From Pseudoneurospora amorphoporcata (Eukaryota > Ascomycota > Sordariomycetes > Sordariales > Sordariaceae): a DNA stretch of 37,108 nt. This document shows, one piece after another, positions 10,775 through 23,162 of this stretch. Both the position numbers and the translations under genes were made by a program. The DNA is taken from assembly GCA_033297205.1 (NCBI GenBank), contig MU859325.1, positions 1-37,108 of the forward strand, given 5' to 3'. The notes below the pieces were generated by a model, which was given only the letters and a program-made list of their open reading frames with translations, was not told the DNA's origin and ran no database searches. Position 1 is the first letter of the stretch, and every line of letters starts with the position of its first letter.

Positions 10775-11403
10775 AAAAAAATCTCTTTTTGCCGATCTTC
10801 GAAGTTTTGACTTTTCCAACTTCAAGTTCTTTCCCATCTCACCATCCTTGCCTTCAGCAGTTTCTTTCTGGCCTTCTTTTAAGCAGAAGTGCAGCTGACG
10901 AAAAATAGGCATTAAGGTCCAGACTTTGAAACTATGCACGAGCCATCGGTGCGAATATGAATCTTGGACTGAAGTTCCGGACGGTGTGGAGACTGCACTG
11001 TCAACGGTAAGTAGGGCTCTGGGCGATGACATCATTGCACTGCCCCGCGATGCCGCGATGTCTTTGGTGGTGATGGTAACTGCTGGCCTGTACAACTCTG
11101 AAAATTTGGGGAACGACTGGTTGTCGACCGGTGTCCCGGATTGCTTGGCGAAGGCAAAACATTAGTACTGCCTCTCAAGATGAGGCGCAATTGACGGCAG
11201 TCTCGGTCGTATCTTGTCAGCTTGTATGGTCGTGTATCTCTGGTTCCTACTGATGTGGTATGCTTTACTTCGATGCGTACAATGACACTAGCATCTTTGT
11301 TTCTCTTTGGATCATAGACATTTCTACCCTTAGACAGAGAATCTTGACTTTACGATCTTCGACTACGTTCTCTCAGTGTTTCCAGAAAACCATTATTGCG
11401 CAA
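10775..11403. other. Intergenic region upstream of the SYLF gene
   Basis: No supported gene. An in-frame ATG exists at 11260, but the 48 codons it would add are hydrophobic and mixed and lack family features, so they are treated as leader. Confidence 0.4.
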
Positions 11404-12906
11404 ATGTCATCACGAGCAGATCGAGGTCGCATACCCGCATTAGGCGGTACCAATCCCGACTACTACCAGGAGACAGCCAGTATCTGTGGAGATGGTGGCT
11501 CAGGAGATCCGAACCATTGCCGACGACGACGACGTCGACGAGATGAACATGGCCACTCTTCTCAACATAATCATCACCATGATCACCCTTCTACACCACC
11601 AGTAGCGCCACAACCCATACAAGCACCTCAGCCAGGCCCAGCATACAATTCTGCTCCTGCTCCGCCGGATTACAGCTACCATAACCCTCATCAAGCAACA
11701 ACACAGCCGTCACAACACCAACAAAATGGAAGTGGTAGATACTCCCCGCCTCCGCCGCCCAAGCCTCCACGGCCGGTGATGATTTCACATCCTTCCGGAT
11801 CAGGAGGTGGTTCCGGATTGATGTCAGGAGCTCTCATGCCCACAGGAACAGGAAGCTGCTCTTCACAGTCCAACAACAACGACAACAACCCCAACAAAGA
11901 CAAACCAACCTTCAGCGAACGACTCCACCAACTAAGCCTCAAAGCCGGCACGCCCATCAACAAACTAACCAACGCCCTCGGCTCCGAAGCCTTCTGGCCG
12001 TCAACAATGGATCAAGAATGTGACAAAGCTGCTCGTATTATTCAGTCTTTTTGCAGTTCTAACCAGAGTTCCTCTGCCTCCCGCAGCAGCAGCAGCAGCA
12101 GCAAAACCCCCCTCCTCCAAATCCCCCCTCGCGTCCTAGCCACTTGCTCCGGCCTAGCCATCTTCACCGTCTTTCGCACGGGATTACATCTTTCTGGATC
12201 TTCCGGGTCCGGTGTTGTTGTTTCTCGCCTACCTGCTGGACCGTCTGGAAAAGTAACATGGTCCCCGCCCTCGGGTTTCCTGATCCACTCCCTAGGCGCC
12301 GGCTTTCTAGCAGGAATTGACATCTACGACTGCGTTTGCGTTTTACGCACCCCCTCGGCTGTGAGAGCTTTCGCCGAGCGCCCGCGCGTTAGTCTGGGAG
12401 GGGATGTAGGGATCGTTGCTGGGCCGGTGGGGGCTGGGGCGGGGGTGGAGGGTGTTTTGAGGTCGGGTTCTTCTATGTCGGAAAAAGACAAGGACAAGGA
12501 AGGGAAGCCGCTGGTGTATAGTTATATCAGGAGTCGAGGGCTTTATGCGGGGGTGTCGATGGATGGGACGGTGGTGGTGCCGAGGGGGGATGCAAACGCG
12601 GAGTTTTATGGGAGGAGGGGTATTAGCGTGGAGGAAATTTTGAGGGGGGATGTGCCTTGGCCGGAACCAGGGAGAGGTAGGAAGGATGGTAAGAAGGTTT
12701 GGCCGGAGGGGGCGATGGGGTTGATGGAGGCTTTGCGGGCGGCGGACCAGCAGGGAAGGAGGAGAGAACGTGCTGGGGTCCATAGGGGTTCGAGCAGGGA
12801 AGTGGATGATGAATGGGTGTATGAGGAGAGAGAGAGGGATAGGCGGGGGAGGATAGATGAGACGCTGCCTCTTGAGTATGGGAGGGATAGCAGGCGCAAG
12901 AGGTGA
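11404..12906 (+). CDS. SYLF (Ysc84/DUF500) domain protein
   Basis: Single exon, 500 aa from the ATG at 11404, which has A at -3. The first ~170 residues are low complexity: a seven-Arg run, a His/Asn stretch, then Pro-rich (PPPPPKPPRP) and Gly/Ser-rich segments. The SYLF domain occupies about residues 180-415, with LKAGTPINKLTNAL at its start, IPPRVLATCSGLAIFTVFRTG, the WSPPSGFLIHSLGAGFLAG block and RGLYAGVSMDGTVVVPRGDA. SYLF domains bind phosphoinositide membranes, and Ysc84-type proteins also bind actin at endocytic patches. Unlike yeast Ysc84 there is no C-terminal SH3 domain; the tail is charged (Arg/Glu-rich). A hydrophilic Ser-rich insert, partly encoded by AGC repeats near 12,083-12,102, sits inside the N-terminal half of the domain. 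The alternative start at 11260 would add 48 residues. Confidence 0.85.
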   Translation: MSSRADRGRIPALGGTNPDYYQETASICGDGGSGDPNHCRRRRRRRDEHGHSSQHNHHHDHPSTPPVAPQPIQAPQPGPAYNSAPAPPDYSYHNPHQATTQPSQHQQNGSGRYSPPPPPKPPRPVMISHPSGSGGGSGLMSGALMPTGTGSCSSQSNNNDNNPNKDKPTFSERLHQLSLKAGTPINKLTNALGSEAFWPSTMDQECDKAARIIQSFCSSNQSSSASRSSSSSSKTPLLQIPPRVLATCSGLAIFTVFRTGLHLSGSSGSGVVVSRLPAGPSGKVTWSPPSGFLIHSLGAGFLAGIDIYDCVCVLRTPSAVRAFAERPRVSLGGDVGIVAGPVGAGAGVEGVLRSGSSMSEKDKDKEGKPLVYSYIRSRGLYAGVSMDGTVVVPRGDANAEFYGRRGISVEEILRGDVPWPEPGRGRKDGKKVWPEGAMGLMEALRAADQQGRRRERAGVHRGSSREVDDEWVYEERERDRRGRIDETLPLEYGRDSRRKR

Positions 12907-13231
12907 AGGGTGAAGTTTAGGGAGTGAGGTGAGAGGCGGTCATAGCCTTCATGGTTTGTATAATAGAATTGACACGAAGCTGGACTTCATGATGAATGAC
13001 CAAATCAACAGTTTGAGGAGCGGAAAATATACCCTAAGATGAACCAACCTTTATTGAATCTTTCGCTATGAGAAAACGCTACGGTATCCCTATATCTTCA
13101 CCCAAACCAAGCTACGCTTAGTGATGGCCGAATACCGCCATCTCAAAGCTGGATTGTCAGATCCTATGTCATTCGTAATCCGCCCAGATCTGAAACGTCT
13201 TGCAAATTGGACCTGATGATATGCGATTATG
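12907..13231. other. Convergent 3' regions of the SYLF and Rpt2 genes
   Basis: The two genes converge on about 325 bp. No other feature is seen. Confidence 0.5.
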
Positions 13232-14845
13232 TTACAAGTACAAGCCCTCGGGCTCGCCTTCCTGCTTCGTGCGCAAGACTCTTTCACGAGCAGCTCTGAA
13301 GTCAGCCATCTGCACCCTCATTCTGCGCTCACGAAGGGCCATAAGACCGGCCTCGGAGCAGATAGCCTTGATGTCGGCACCCGAAAGATCATCCTTCTGG
13401 GCAATGAACTCCTCCAGGTCAACATCCTCGTTGAGCGACATCTTGCTGGTGTGAAGCGTGAAGATCTTGCGCTTGGTGTTCTGGTCGGGATTCTCGAAGA
13501 GAATCTTGCGGTCGATACGGCCAGGACGGATCAAAGCAGGGTCGAGCGACTCGATCTTGTTGGTGGCCATGATGACCTTGACGTCTCCACGGTCGTCGAA
13601 ACCATCGAGCTGGTTCAACAGCTCCAACATGGTTCTCTGGATTTCACGCTCACCACCCGATGTGGAGTCATAACGCTTGGTGCCGATGGCATCGATTTCG
13701 TCGATGAATACGATGGATGGGGCATTCTCGGCGGCAACCTAAGGAACATGTTAGAGTATATACATGAGAGCGTAACTTGAGAAACTTTTACACACCTGGA
13801 AAAGCTGGCGAACTAGTCGGGGACCGTCCCCAAGATACTTCTGGATAAGCTCACTACCAACGATGCGCAAGAACGTTGCCGAAGTTTGGTTTGCCACAGC
13901 CTTGGCAAGGAGGGTCTTGCCGGTACCGGGAGCACCGTAGAGAATGACACCCTTGGGCGGCTTGATACCCATTTCCTCGTAGAGCTCCGGATGCAGCAAT
14001 GGAAGCTCGACTGATTCGCGAACTTCCTGGATCTGCTGTTCCAAACCACCGATATCCGCGTACGACTCCGTGGGCGCCTTATCGAGCTTCATGACGCTAA
14101 CGGCCGGATCTGTGTCGTCGGTGAGCACGCCAACAATGCTGACACTCTTGTGATGTAGCAAAACGCTGGCGCCGGGCTCCAGCAGGTCTTTGTCGACGAA
14201 GCTCATGATGCTAACATAGTACTCCGGTCCTGATGTGCTAGAAACGATGGCGTGGTCGTCGTCGATCAACTCCTCCAGGACACCGACACCCATGGGGCTG
14301 CCGCGCATGTCATCGACACGAGAGCGCTCGTCAGCCATGCGGTCGGCAGCCTCGACCTCGGACGCAGGAGCGTTACTGTCCTTAGCGGTCTTTGCCTTGC
14401 GTAGGCGTTCCTGATTCTCGACATATTCTTCCTCGAGCAGCAGATGATCGTGGATTCGTTGCATTCGTAGGAGTCGGAGTTTGCATCGACTTGTCGGATA
14501 CACTGAGGGGAGCTTGGCGGCAGCACTAGCACCGCCCTGTCTCTTCTTCTTGCGGCCGATGCGGGTGGTTGGCTTCGGCGGCGGCTCGTACTTGGGCTTA
14601 TCTTTCTGTTTTGGTGGCGATGGTGGTTAGCGGTGTCCATGATGTCAGCGCTCAAGTCTCGTAAGACAACAACGCCCAGCGCAACGAAGCCATCAGAAGG
14701 ATGAAGCTATTCTACCTTATCTTTCTTGGACTTTGAAGGGTCCTGGCCTTGGCCCATGCCAGACTGATTTTGACCCTGCGCATACTGTCAGTATGTGATG
14801 CATTGCAAGCTTGAGCTCAGCTCCGTATTGCAGCTAACTGACCAT
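13232..14845 (-). CDS. rpt2: 26S proteasome regulatory subunit 4 ATPase Rpt2 (four exons)
   Basis: Exons are 14843-14845 (ATG only), 14716-14775, 13796-14605 and 13232-13738, giving 459 aa. The N-terminus reads MGQNQSG, the conserved N-myristoylation signal of Rpt2. It is followed by a Lys-rich stretch, PKYEPP, the coiled-coil region with LLRMQRIHDHLLLEEEYV, the OB fold and the AAA+ domain. Walker A is GAPGTGKT at about 245-252 and Walker B is FIDEID at about 302-307. The protein ends in LYL, the HbYX-type tail that docks into the 20S alpha ring. Rpt2 is one of six ATPases of the 19S base that unfold substrates and open the 20S gate. The intron after the ATG (14776-14842) has a GTCAGT donor, an ACTGAC branch and a GCGCAG acceptor. 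Without it the next in-frame ATG (14755) would lose the MGQNQ start but still give MGQGQ. Confidence 0.95.
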
Positions 14846-15955
14846 GTCGACGGTTCGCCTTGCGCAACTCTTGGAAGTGTGGTGGAGGGTTCGACGCTGT
14901 GTTAAGGATTATAATATCGGGTCGTAAGAGCACCGCACGATATTAAGTCGTTGAGCGGGGCGGCAGTGATGGAAAGGAATGGTTGTCCTGGAGTTCGTCG
15001 TTGGCGGATAGCCCGTTTGAGGTTGCGATGGCGAGCTCCAGTTCAGGCCCCAGTGGAACGCGACATCCGTCAGTCGTCCAGTCGCACACCTTACGCACAG
15101 ACCACCAGAAGCTATTAAGCTGCCGGGGGCAACAACACCATGCATATCGTTCGAGTGCTCCTGGTATTTCACCGTGTACTTGCATTCGATCTGTCCACCG
15201 ACTACACATTCGCAGGTGCACAGCTTGTACTGTACCGCATGACGGACTGTTTCCCAATGGCCACGGCATTGAAGGGAGGGGACCTGTCGGCAGAGCCTCC
15301 CGCTTCCATCCTCTCCCGTCGCAACTGTGTGTACATTGGAGGGCGACAGTGATCATTCATCAACTTTGCTCGCATACTGAGAAATAAAACAATGCGTGGT
15401 TGGGGCGGTCAAACAATACAGTACCAAATAGTCAAGTTCGTTCCATTGCAGCTTCTCCAACACAGAACACCACGCTCGCCAAACTGATGGTGTGAGCAGT
15501 TCGAGTCTTGGCACTTTTGGGTACCTCTACGGACGCGGCGCCCCACCTCGACTCTTCACTCAGGTTGCGTTTCTGAACTTTCCTTTCCCTCGACAGGAAG
15601 TGACGGCCACCATCTCACCTTGTCAGCGAACGTTCTTGCAGCCTTGCATTCACCCTGCAATCCCTAAGTAGGGGGGGCCGGTTTGCTAAGCCTCGATTAG
15701 TTGCGGATGGAAACTTAAACCCTTCCGTCACTTGTTCTACTATCAGCTCCTCCATCAATTGGAAACCCTTCCACCTTGCAAACGTTATTCACGGACCTCC
15801 TCGACCCCTCCACACGGTTATCTTATCAGTGATTATTCTACTTATTCTGCTGAACACTTCTCTTCCTACGATTTTATTTGCGTGGCATATACTTCACCTA
15901 CTTCCACTTCAGCGCAATATACCCATCCCGCTGCACCAACATCACATCACTTACC
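14846..15955. promoter_or_regulatory. Shared divergent promoter region of rpt2 and ubc1
   Basis: About 1.1 kb separates the start codons of two head-to-head ubiquitin-proteasome genes. No ORF with recognisable content lies in it. The half near ubc1 (15,540-15,950) is pyrimidine-rich on the + strand, as in many fungal leaders. No known proteasome element (GGTGGCAAA) was seen. Confidence 0.45.
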
Positions 15956-16906
15956 ATGGCGACTACCCGTGAGCGCCGCGTTGCGAAGGAACTACAGGAC
16001 ATATGGAACGACAGAGAGACTTCGGGTGTCATGGCCGAACCCCTTAACTCTAGCAATCTGTCGCACCTGAAAGGCACCTTCAGCGGCCCTCCGGACTCGC
16101 CCTACGCCGGGGGTACATACGAGGTCGACATTCAGATTCCGGATAAGTACCCGTTCAAGCCGCCCGCGATGTGCCTAATCACGAAGATCTGGCACCCCAA
16201 CATCAGCAGCGTCACTGTACGTTCCTTCCCCCTTTTGGTGTTTGTGCTTTATGTCAGGAGGTGGACTGGAGGTTTCAACAAGGCTAAACTAACGCCCATG
16301 TTCTTCTCACAGGGCGCCATCTGCCTCGATATTCTCGGAACGGCATGGTCGCCGGTCGGTACTATCAAGACAGCGCTGCTCGCCGTACGAATGCTTCTCG
16401 AATCGCCGAACCCGAAGGATCCCCAGGACGCCCAGGTCGCCAAGATGTTGATCGAGAACCCCAAGCTGTTTGCCCGAACGGCGCACGACTGGGCCGTTAA
16501 GTATGCGGGCGCGCCCAGGGTGGAGGCAATTCCTCTCAAGTATGACGAAAGTTCAAAGGAGGGTTCAAGGAACGATGCCACCAGGTACGTTGGCTTATGA
16601 CCTTCCCAGGACAGTGGTGAACAATCTAAGTTAAGCAAGGGCTATGTATATGGATACTACATTGCTGGAAACTCGGAATGAAAAGTCAGGGTTTACTAAC
16701 CTTGCACGCCTGCGTGGCAATTTGAACACAGATATGCTGGCTACAATAAGGACCTGGTGGACCGTTTTGTCAACATGGGATTCGATGTAGACAAGGTTGT
16801 TGAAGCTTTTCTTTTCGTGGGTATTGACCGGAACGGAGGCAACGACTACGAACTCGAGGAAGCGTATATGGGCGATATCACCGCACGGCTCCTCGGCGAG
16901 CAGTAA
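15956..16906 (+). CDS. ubc1: Ubiquitin-conjugating enzyme E2 with UBA domain (Ubc1/E2-25K type, three exons)
   Basis: Exons are 15956-16216, 16313-16584 and 16732-16906, giving 235 aa. The UBC fold covers about residues 1-155 with YPFKPP, KIWHPNISS and the catalytic Cys91 in GAICLDIL, followed by AWSPVGTIKTALLAV. The third exon encodes a UBA domain (about 178-235), with the MGF loop in RFVNMGFDVDKVVEAF. E2 plus C-terminal UBA is diagnostic for yeast Ubc1 and human E2-25K, which extend K48-linked ubiquitin chains for proteasomal degradation. Intron 1 falls three codons before the catalytic Cys. Both introns have clear branch sites (CTAAC). An open extension upstream of the ATG in the same frame has no ATG and is treated as leader. 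It is divergent from rpt2. Confidence 0.95.
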
Positions 16907-17846
16907 CACATCTTCCAGAGGGTGGGGGATGGGCAGTAAGAGCAACAACCACAGTGCTGGTTGGGATGCGAATATGGCTTGCATATCAGCACTCTGGGAT
17001 CAGGAGGATTTTAGACTCTTGATAGCGGACGGTGAAAACGAAGGATGGAGAATCCAGCAACTGGGGCTGGTATTTGGCTGCTTTGATCGTGGTAGGCTGG
17101 CGCGGCTTCTCTGTTATTAGTCTATACATCAGCCGCATTCGGATATGGAGTTTTACGGACGGCGAAGGGTTCAACTGAGCAATGGAATTTCTGGCTTCTT
17201 TTCAAGTACTGATTCTTCGTTTTTCCCGCTGTCGGGGATTTACATCTTCCTTTGTTGCTAGCAAATAACAGCGTAGCTATACAATGAATATTATGTATTG
17301 ATACTTGCCGCTGAAAGCAGGTGAATGAATCATGTTTCATATTGGTTAACCTAGAGCTACATCGCCACCTGAACGTATCAAAACATGAAGTGCTCCCTGA
17401 AAGATATTTTTCAAGTAAATATGAATTATGAATACCTGACCGCTCACCCCCAATCCTTGATTTCACCTCTATCTCTCTACCAAAAATTCGCAAGACGTGG
17501 AAAGGGGATATCAATGCACCACTTTATACGCCCATTTCCCACGCCTATTGGCGATGGCAAAATATCTATATCAAACTCTTCATTGGCATCCCCAGCCACA
17601 CAGTCACAGATGCAGCACACTAGAAATTCCCTGCTTCTTTCTGCACCGACCAGACTGGCAGAGAGGGTGAACCAAAAATGTATGACTTCTCCGCGCGCGA
17701 GACAGAGGAAACATGTACAAAATGTTTTGGTTGGTTGGTTAGGTGGTTGGCTGGCTGCTGCTGCTACTTTTCATCCGTCCCGCCTGAAAATAAGACAAAA
17801 AGAAAAAGTTCAAAAGATTAAGAATTATACTCCTTCAAACTTTCCT
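16907..17846. other. Convergent intergenic region of ubc1 and succinyl-CoA ligase alpha
   Basis: These are the 3' flanks of two converging genes, about 940 bp. It includes a short GGTT/GGCT/GCT simple-repeat run at about 17,728-17,765. No gene is supported; a long + strand frame that begins here continues as antisense shadow over the ligase gene. Confidence 0.45.
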
Positions 17847-19319
<1,473 letters not shown>

Positions 19320-20257
19320 TGTGAAGTCTGTGGGGAAGAATGCGAAAGTAGGAATGAGGAGGGCGCCGGAGGAAAGAGGGAGAGGGCAGTAAGTAATATG
19401 GGCGAGAGAGCCAATGGAGCCGATGATGTCGTTGATGGGGTTTTGTTGTTCGTTTCCAGAGTGCACGGGATCGCACGTAGAAATTCAGGACGTCGACGGC
19501 TCGAACTGCCAGCCAACAGAACCCTCTGCTCGTAAAATGTCTCCAACTGCTCTTTGGGCGACCATGACAGGATCCGCTCGCGAGCCACAGCTCCTGTCGC
19601 AGACCCACAAAACACCCACCGCCCACCGCCCACGGCAGGGTCCGCGGCAATTCAAGCTCATGCCCCTGAGGGTCCATCGCTATCAGCCAGGTACACTGCG
19701 ATAACGCTTTTCTAAGACCGTCGCGCATGGTCACGCTCAACCCCGCCGTTCTCCTAACGGGAGAAACCTGACCCAGATGCGCCAGTGGGTATCCGACCCT
19801 ACCGGGCGACCAAGCCGACTCCAGCCGTACGTCACGAAGTACCGATCGGTACCCGGTTGTGCCTTTCCTGTCTCGCCAAGCTCGCCAAGGTATGAGTGGG
19901 TGCCGGTGGAATTCCCAGGGTCAAACTGTCAAACCCCGCCGCGCCGAGGCACAAGCCACACTTTGACGGAGTTTAACAACGGGAGGCTGGAGGTTCAGTT
20001 CAGCCGCAATTTGCATCGAGTCACCGTGTCCCGTTGCATGCACGTGCATAACCTCAAAACAGGACAAGAAGAGAAAAAGACGAGCGCTGCGGCTGGCATA
20101 TCTATTACAGCCACGGCAGCCGTGAGTGTTACAGGTCCTCGAACGACAAGCGTCCTAAAATTTGCCCCGCCAAAACATTCGAATCATTTGATTGAACGCC
20201 AACACCGAACTCGAAGATAACGAGATACGAGGGTCGTCGGTCAGACACAGCGCAAAA
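19320..20257. promoter_or_regulatory. Divergent promoter region of succinyl-CoA ligase alpha and elp3
   Basis: About 940 bp between two divergent start codons. Overlapping open frames occur, but none has recognisable content. No specific element was identified. Confidence 0.4.
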
Positions 20258-21973
20258 ATGGCGACAACGACGGTCACTGTAACTCGCAGCAAGAAGGACG
20301 CCAACTTGCCGTCCGAAAACGACAGGTTTCTGAGGTGTTGCGCCGACATCGCGAACGCGCTCATCGAAGATCATGAAGCCGCCCAGAACGGCCGTCCGCA
20401 AAAGGACATCAACCTCAACAGCCTCCGATCCAAGTTCGCGAAGAAGCACAAGATCAACAACGTCCCGCCATTGACCGCCATTATTGCCGCCGTCCCCGAA
20501 CATTACAAGAAGTACATCTTGCCCAGACTCATCGCCAAGCCCATCAGAACCTCGTCGGGTATCGCGGTAGTGGCTGTCATGTGCAAGCCCCATCGATGCC
20601 CCCATATCGCGTATACCGGCAACATTTGCGTCTACTGCCCCGGTGGCCCGGACTCGGATTTCGAATACAGCACACAGTCATACACGGGATATGAGCCGAC
20701 ATCGATGAGAGCCATCCGGGCTCGCTACGACCCCTTCGAGCAGGCGAGAGGACGAGTTGATCAGCTAAAGTCGTTGGGTCACTCGGTAGACAAGGTTGAA
20801 TACATCATCATGGGCGGCACCTTCATGTCGCTCCCCGAATCTTACAGAGACGAGTTTATTTCCCAACTACACAACGCCCTGAGCGGTTACGGAACCTTGA
20901 ACGTGGACGAGGCGGTTAGGTCGGGAGAGCAGAGCAACATCAAGTGTGTGGGTATCACGATAGAGACGAGACCGGATTACTGTCTTCAGCCCCATCTTTC
21001 GAGCATGCTGCGTTACGGCTGCACCCGTCTCGAAATCGGTGTCCAGTCCCTTTACGAAGATGTCGCCCGCGATACCAACCGTGGTCACACCGTTGCTGCC
21101 GTCGCTGAGACCTTCTGCCTCGCCAAAGATGCCGGTTTCAAGGTGGTCAGTCACATGATGCCCGATCTTCCCAACGTCGGCATGGAGAGAGATCTCGACC
21201 AGTTCCGGGAGTACTTCGAGAACCCAGCTTTCCGTACCGATGGCCTCAAAATCTACCCTACCCTTGTCATCCGTGGAACGGGCCTGTACGAACTGTGGAG
21301 GACAGGGAGGTATCAAAACTACACGCCCAACGGATTGATCGACCTTGTGGCAAGGATAATGGCCCTTGTTCCTCCTTGGACCCGTATCTACCGCGTCCAG
21401 CGTGATATTCCCATGCCGCTGGTAACGTCCGGTGTCGAGAACGGTAATCTGCGCGAGCTGGCTCTGGCGCGTATGAAGGACTTTGGAACCACCTGCCGCG
21501 ATGTGCGCACTCGTGAGGTTGGTGTGAACGAGGTCAAGAACAAGATCAGACCGAACCAGATCGAGCTTGTCCGTCGCGACTACACTGCCAACGGCGGCTG
21601 GGAGACCTTCCTGGCCTACGAGGATCCCAAGCAAGATATTTTGGTTGGTCTGCTCCGCCTGCGTAAGTGTTCCGAGAAGTACACGTTCCGTGAGGAGCTG
21701 GTTGGGCAGCCGACCAGTTTGGTCCGTGAGCTGCACGTTTATGGCATGGCTGTGCCTTTGCACGTCAGAGACCCAAGGAAGTTCCAGCATCAGGGTTTCG
21801 GTACGCTCCTCATGGAGGAGGCTGAGAGGATTGCGAGGGACGAACATGGAAGCGTAAAGATCAGCGTCATTTCTGGTGTCGGTGTGCGTAGCTATTACAG
21901 GAAGCTCGGGTATTGGCTTGACGGGCCTTACATGTCCAAGTGGCTCGATGGCAGGCCCGGGCCTGAGGAGTAG
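20258..21973 (+). CDS. elp3: Elongator complex protein 3 (radical SAM + GNAT tRNA-modifying enzyme)
   Basis: Single exon, 571 aa (yeast Elp3 is 557). The start is ATG 20258 in context CAAAAATGG; the frame is open further upstream but without an ATG. The radical SAM domain carries the iron-sulfur cysteines at about 114, 124 and 127 (CPHIAYTGNICVYCPGG). Further family blocks are GGTFMSLPE and ETRPDYC, followed by a Lys/Arg-rich connector. The C-terminal GNAT acetyltransferase domain includes HQGFGTLLMEEAERIA. Elp3 is the catalytic subunit of Elongator and installs the cm5 side chain on wobble uridines of tRNA; histone acetylation has also been proposed. It is divergent from the ligase gene. It is the last intact gene before the repeat tract, which starts about 1.2 kb downstream. 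Confidence 0.97.
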   Translation: MATTTVTVTRSKKDANLPSENDRFLRCCADIANALIEDHEAAQNGRPQKDINLNSLRSKFAKKHKINNVPPLTAIIAAVPEHYKKYILPRLIAKPIRTSSGIAVVAVMCKPHRCPHIAYTGNICVYCPGGPDSDFEYSTQSYTGYEPTSMRAIRARYDPFEQARGRVDQLKSLGHSVDKVEYIIMGGTFMSLPESYRDEFISQLHNALSGYGTLNVDEAVRSGEQSNIKCVGITIETRPDYCLQPHLSSMLRYGCTRLEIGVQSLYEDVARDTNRGHTVAAVAETFCLAKDAGFKVVSHMMPDLPNVGMERDLDQFREYFENPAFRTDGLKIYPTLVIRGTGLYELWRTGRYQNYTPNGLIDLVARIMALVPPWTRIYRVQRDIPMPLVTSGVENGNLRELALARMKDFGTTCRDVRTREVGVNEVKNKIRPNQIELVRRDYTANGGWETFLAYEDPKQDILVGLLRLRKCSEKYTFREELVGQPTSLVRELHVYGMAVPLHVRDPRKFQHQGFGTLLMEEAERIARDEHGSVKISVISGVGVRSYYRKLGYWLDGPYMSKWLDGRPGPEE

Positions 21974-22963
21974 GCGATATTCTGGTTCTGTGTGAGTAAA
22001 TTATAAAAGGAACATGAGGGCGTTGGGTTTGTGTTATGATTCAATCGGACAGGCGCAATGGGTTGCATAAGGCGGAAAAGGCGTTTGAGGTTGGGTGTGC
22101 GGTTTTGGAGACCAATGACCATTGATTCAATGGCAGATACAAATGGACCTTGTTCTTGGACACAGACGCTTGCTACACAGTTTTTCCCCAGCTTCGTCCC
22201 CCATGTCCGTTGGTATTAACCGCACCTCATCTCTACGACATCATGATCCCAGAACGCAAGCATGCTCTGAAAGTCTCGGTTTGCAACTCGACACTGGCAT
22301 CAAACCTGGAGCTGGGAAGGGGAGGAGTGAGATGTGACATGCCTTCCCATTGATGTCTGAAAGTGTCTTCTCTGTAAATGCTGCGTACGTGAAACGTACT
22401 TTGCAATCGTCAATGCTTGAGGTGCCGTACATGATTGTCACGGGACGAAATGCTTCTTGAAGAAAGAGAAAAAGGGAGAATATTTATCTACCTAACCCCA
22501 AGCCCCCTTTTGAGATCCAAGACCATTACCCTCTCGAGCTTCTATAATCATACCGTCCGACCTCAGTAGCTCTTGCATCCGCTGGGTCCTTCACCCCAAA
22601 CGTAGAATCTAGTGAAGATACTACCCGCGCTGGTATGTCGCCGCCATCGACTAGTCAGCGTCTTGCCTACCGCTGAATTATTTTTCCAATTGTTTATTTC
22701 TGCCTCGAATTCGTCAAGCTCCGAGGCCCCATCATCAAGCGTCTCGTTCAACGATGCGAATGACTTTGGACCGCACTCGCAAACATCTGTCTCAGACTCG
22801 TTTTGAAAGTTTCTAGATAAAGTGCATGCGCATACTTTAATATCCAGGTCTTCGATCTGGGCTTGGCCGGGATCGGGATCGTTGCTAACATCTGTTTCTG
22901 TTTCTATTTAGTTTAGCACGATAGCAGTAGGAGGTTATTGAAACACCCATGCCCAAGCAAGGA
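21974..22963. other. Elp3 3' flank, no supported gene
   Basis: Normal-composition DNA with only short open frames (60-70 codons) of no recognisable content. It is the last host sequence before the hairpin cluster and the transposon tract. Confidence 0.4.
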
Positions 22964-23101
22964 GATGCGGGCCACTATCAGTGGTTGTGCCTTGGATCCG
23001 CACCGGAGGTCGCGGTCCGTAGCCCGCATCGCCGCCGCGCAGCGTGGTGTTTCTGTTTAGACGCTGCGAATACGTAAACACGGACGATAGGGTGATCCGT
23101 G
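22964..23101 (+). other. Cluster of GC-rich hairpins (possible structured RNA)
   Basis: A nine-base stem, GATGCGGGC (22964-22972) with GCCCGCATC (23022-23030), encloses a small hairpin CACT/AGTG (22973-22983) and a longer one GGATCCGC (22994-23001) with GCGGTCC (23012-23018, one bulge). Two more follow: CGCAGCGT (23038-23045) with ACGCTGCG (23061-23068), and CACGGA (23079-23084) with TCCGTG (23096-23101). The first group would fold as a three-way junction. No known RNA family was recognised, and it does not match 5S rRNA or a tRNA. It may be a structured RNA, a DNA-level structure or chance in GC-rich sequence. Confidence 0.4.
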
Positions 23102-23138
23102 CAGGCTAGAAAAACTGTGTTTCGCCTGGGATTGATTA

Positions 23139-23162
23139 GGGCGCGTTCGGTACGCAGTAAAT
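23139..23162 (+). repeat. Left terminal inverted repeat of the Harbinger relic
   Basis: 24 bp matching the right end in inverse orientation with one C/T difference at position 17. The TTA target duplication precedes it. Confidence 0.9.

Noticed and set aside
11260..11403. Upstream ATG for the SYLF gene
   Set aside because: The added 48 residues do not resemble family members, and the second ATG has a better context.
22964..23101. 5S rRNA or tRNA gene
   Set aside because: Neither the sequence nor the box spacing fits; only generic hairpins are present.
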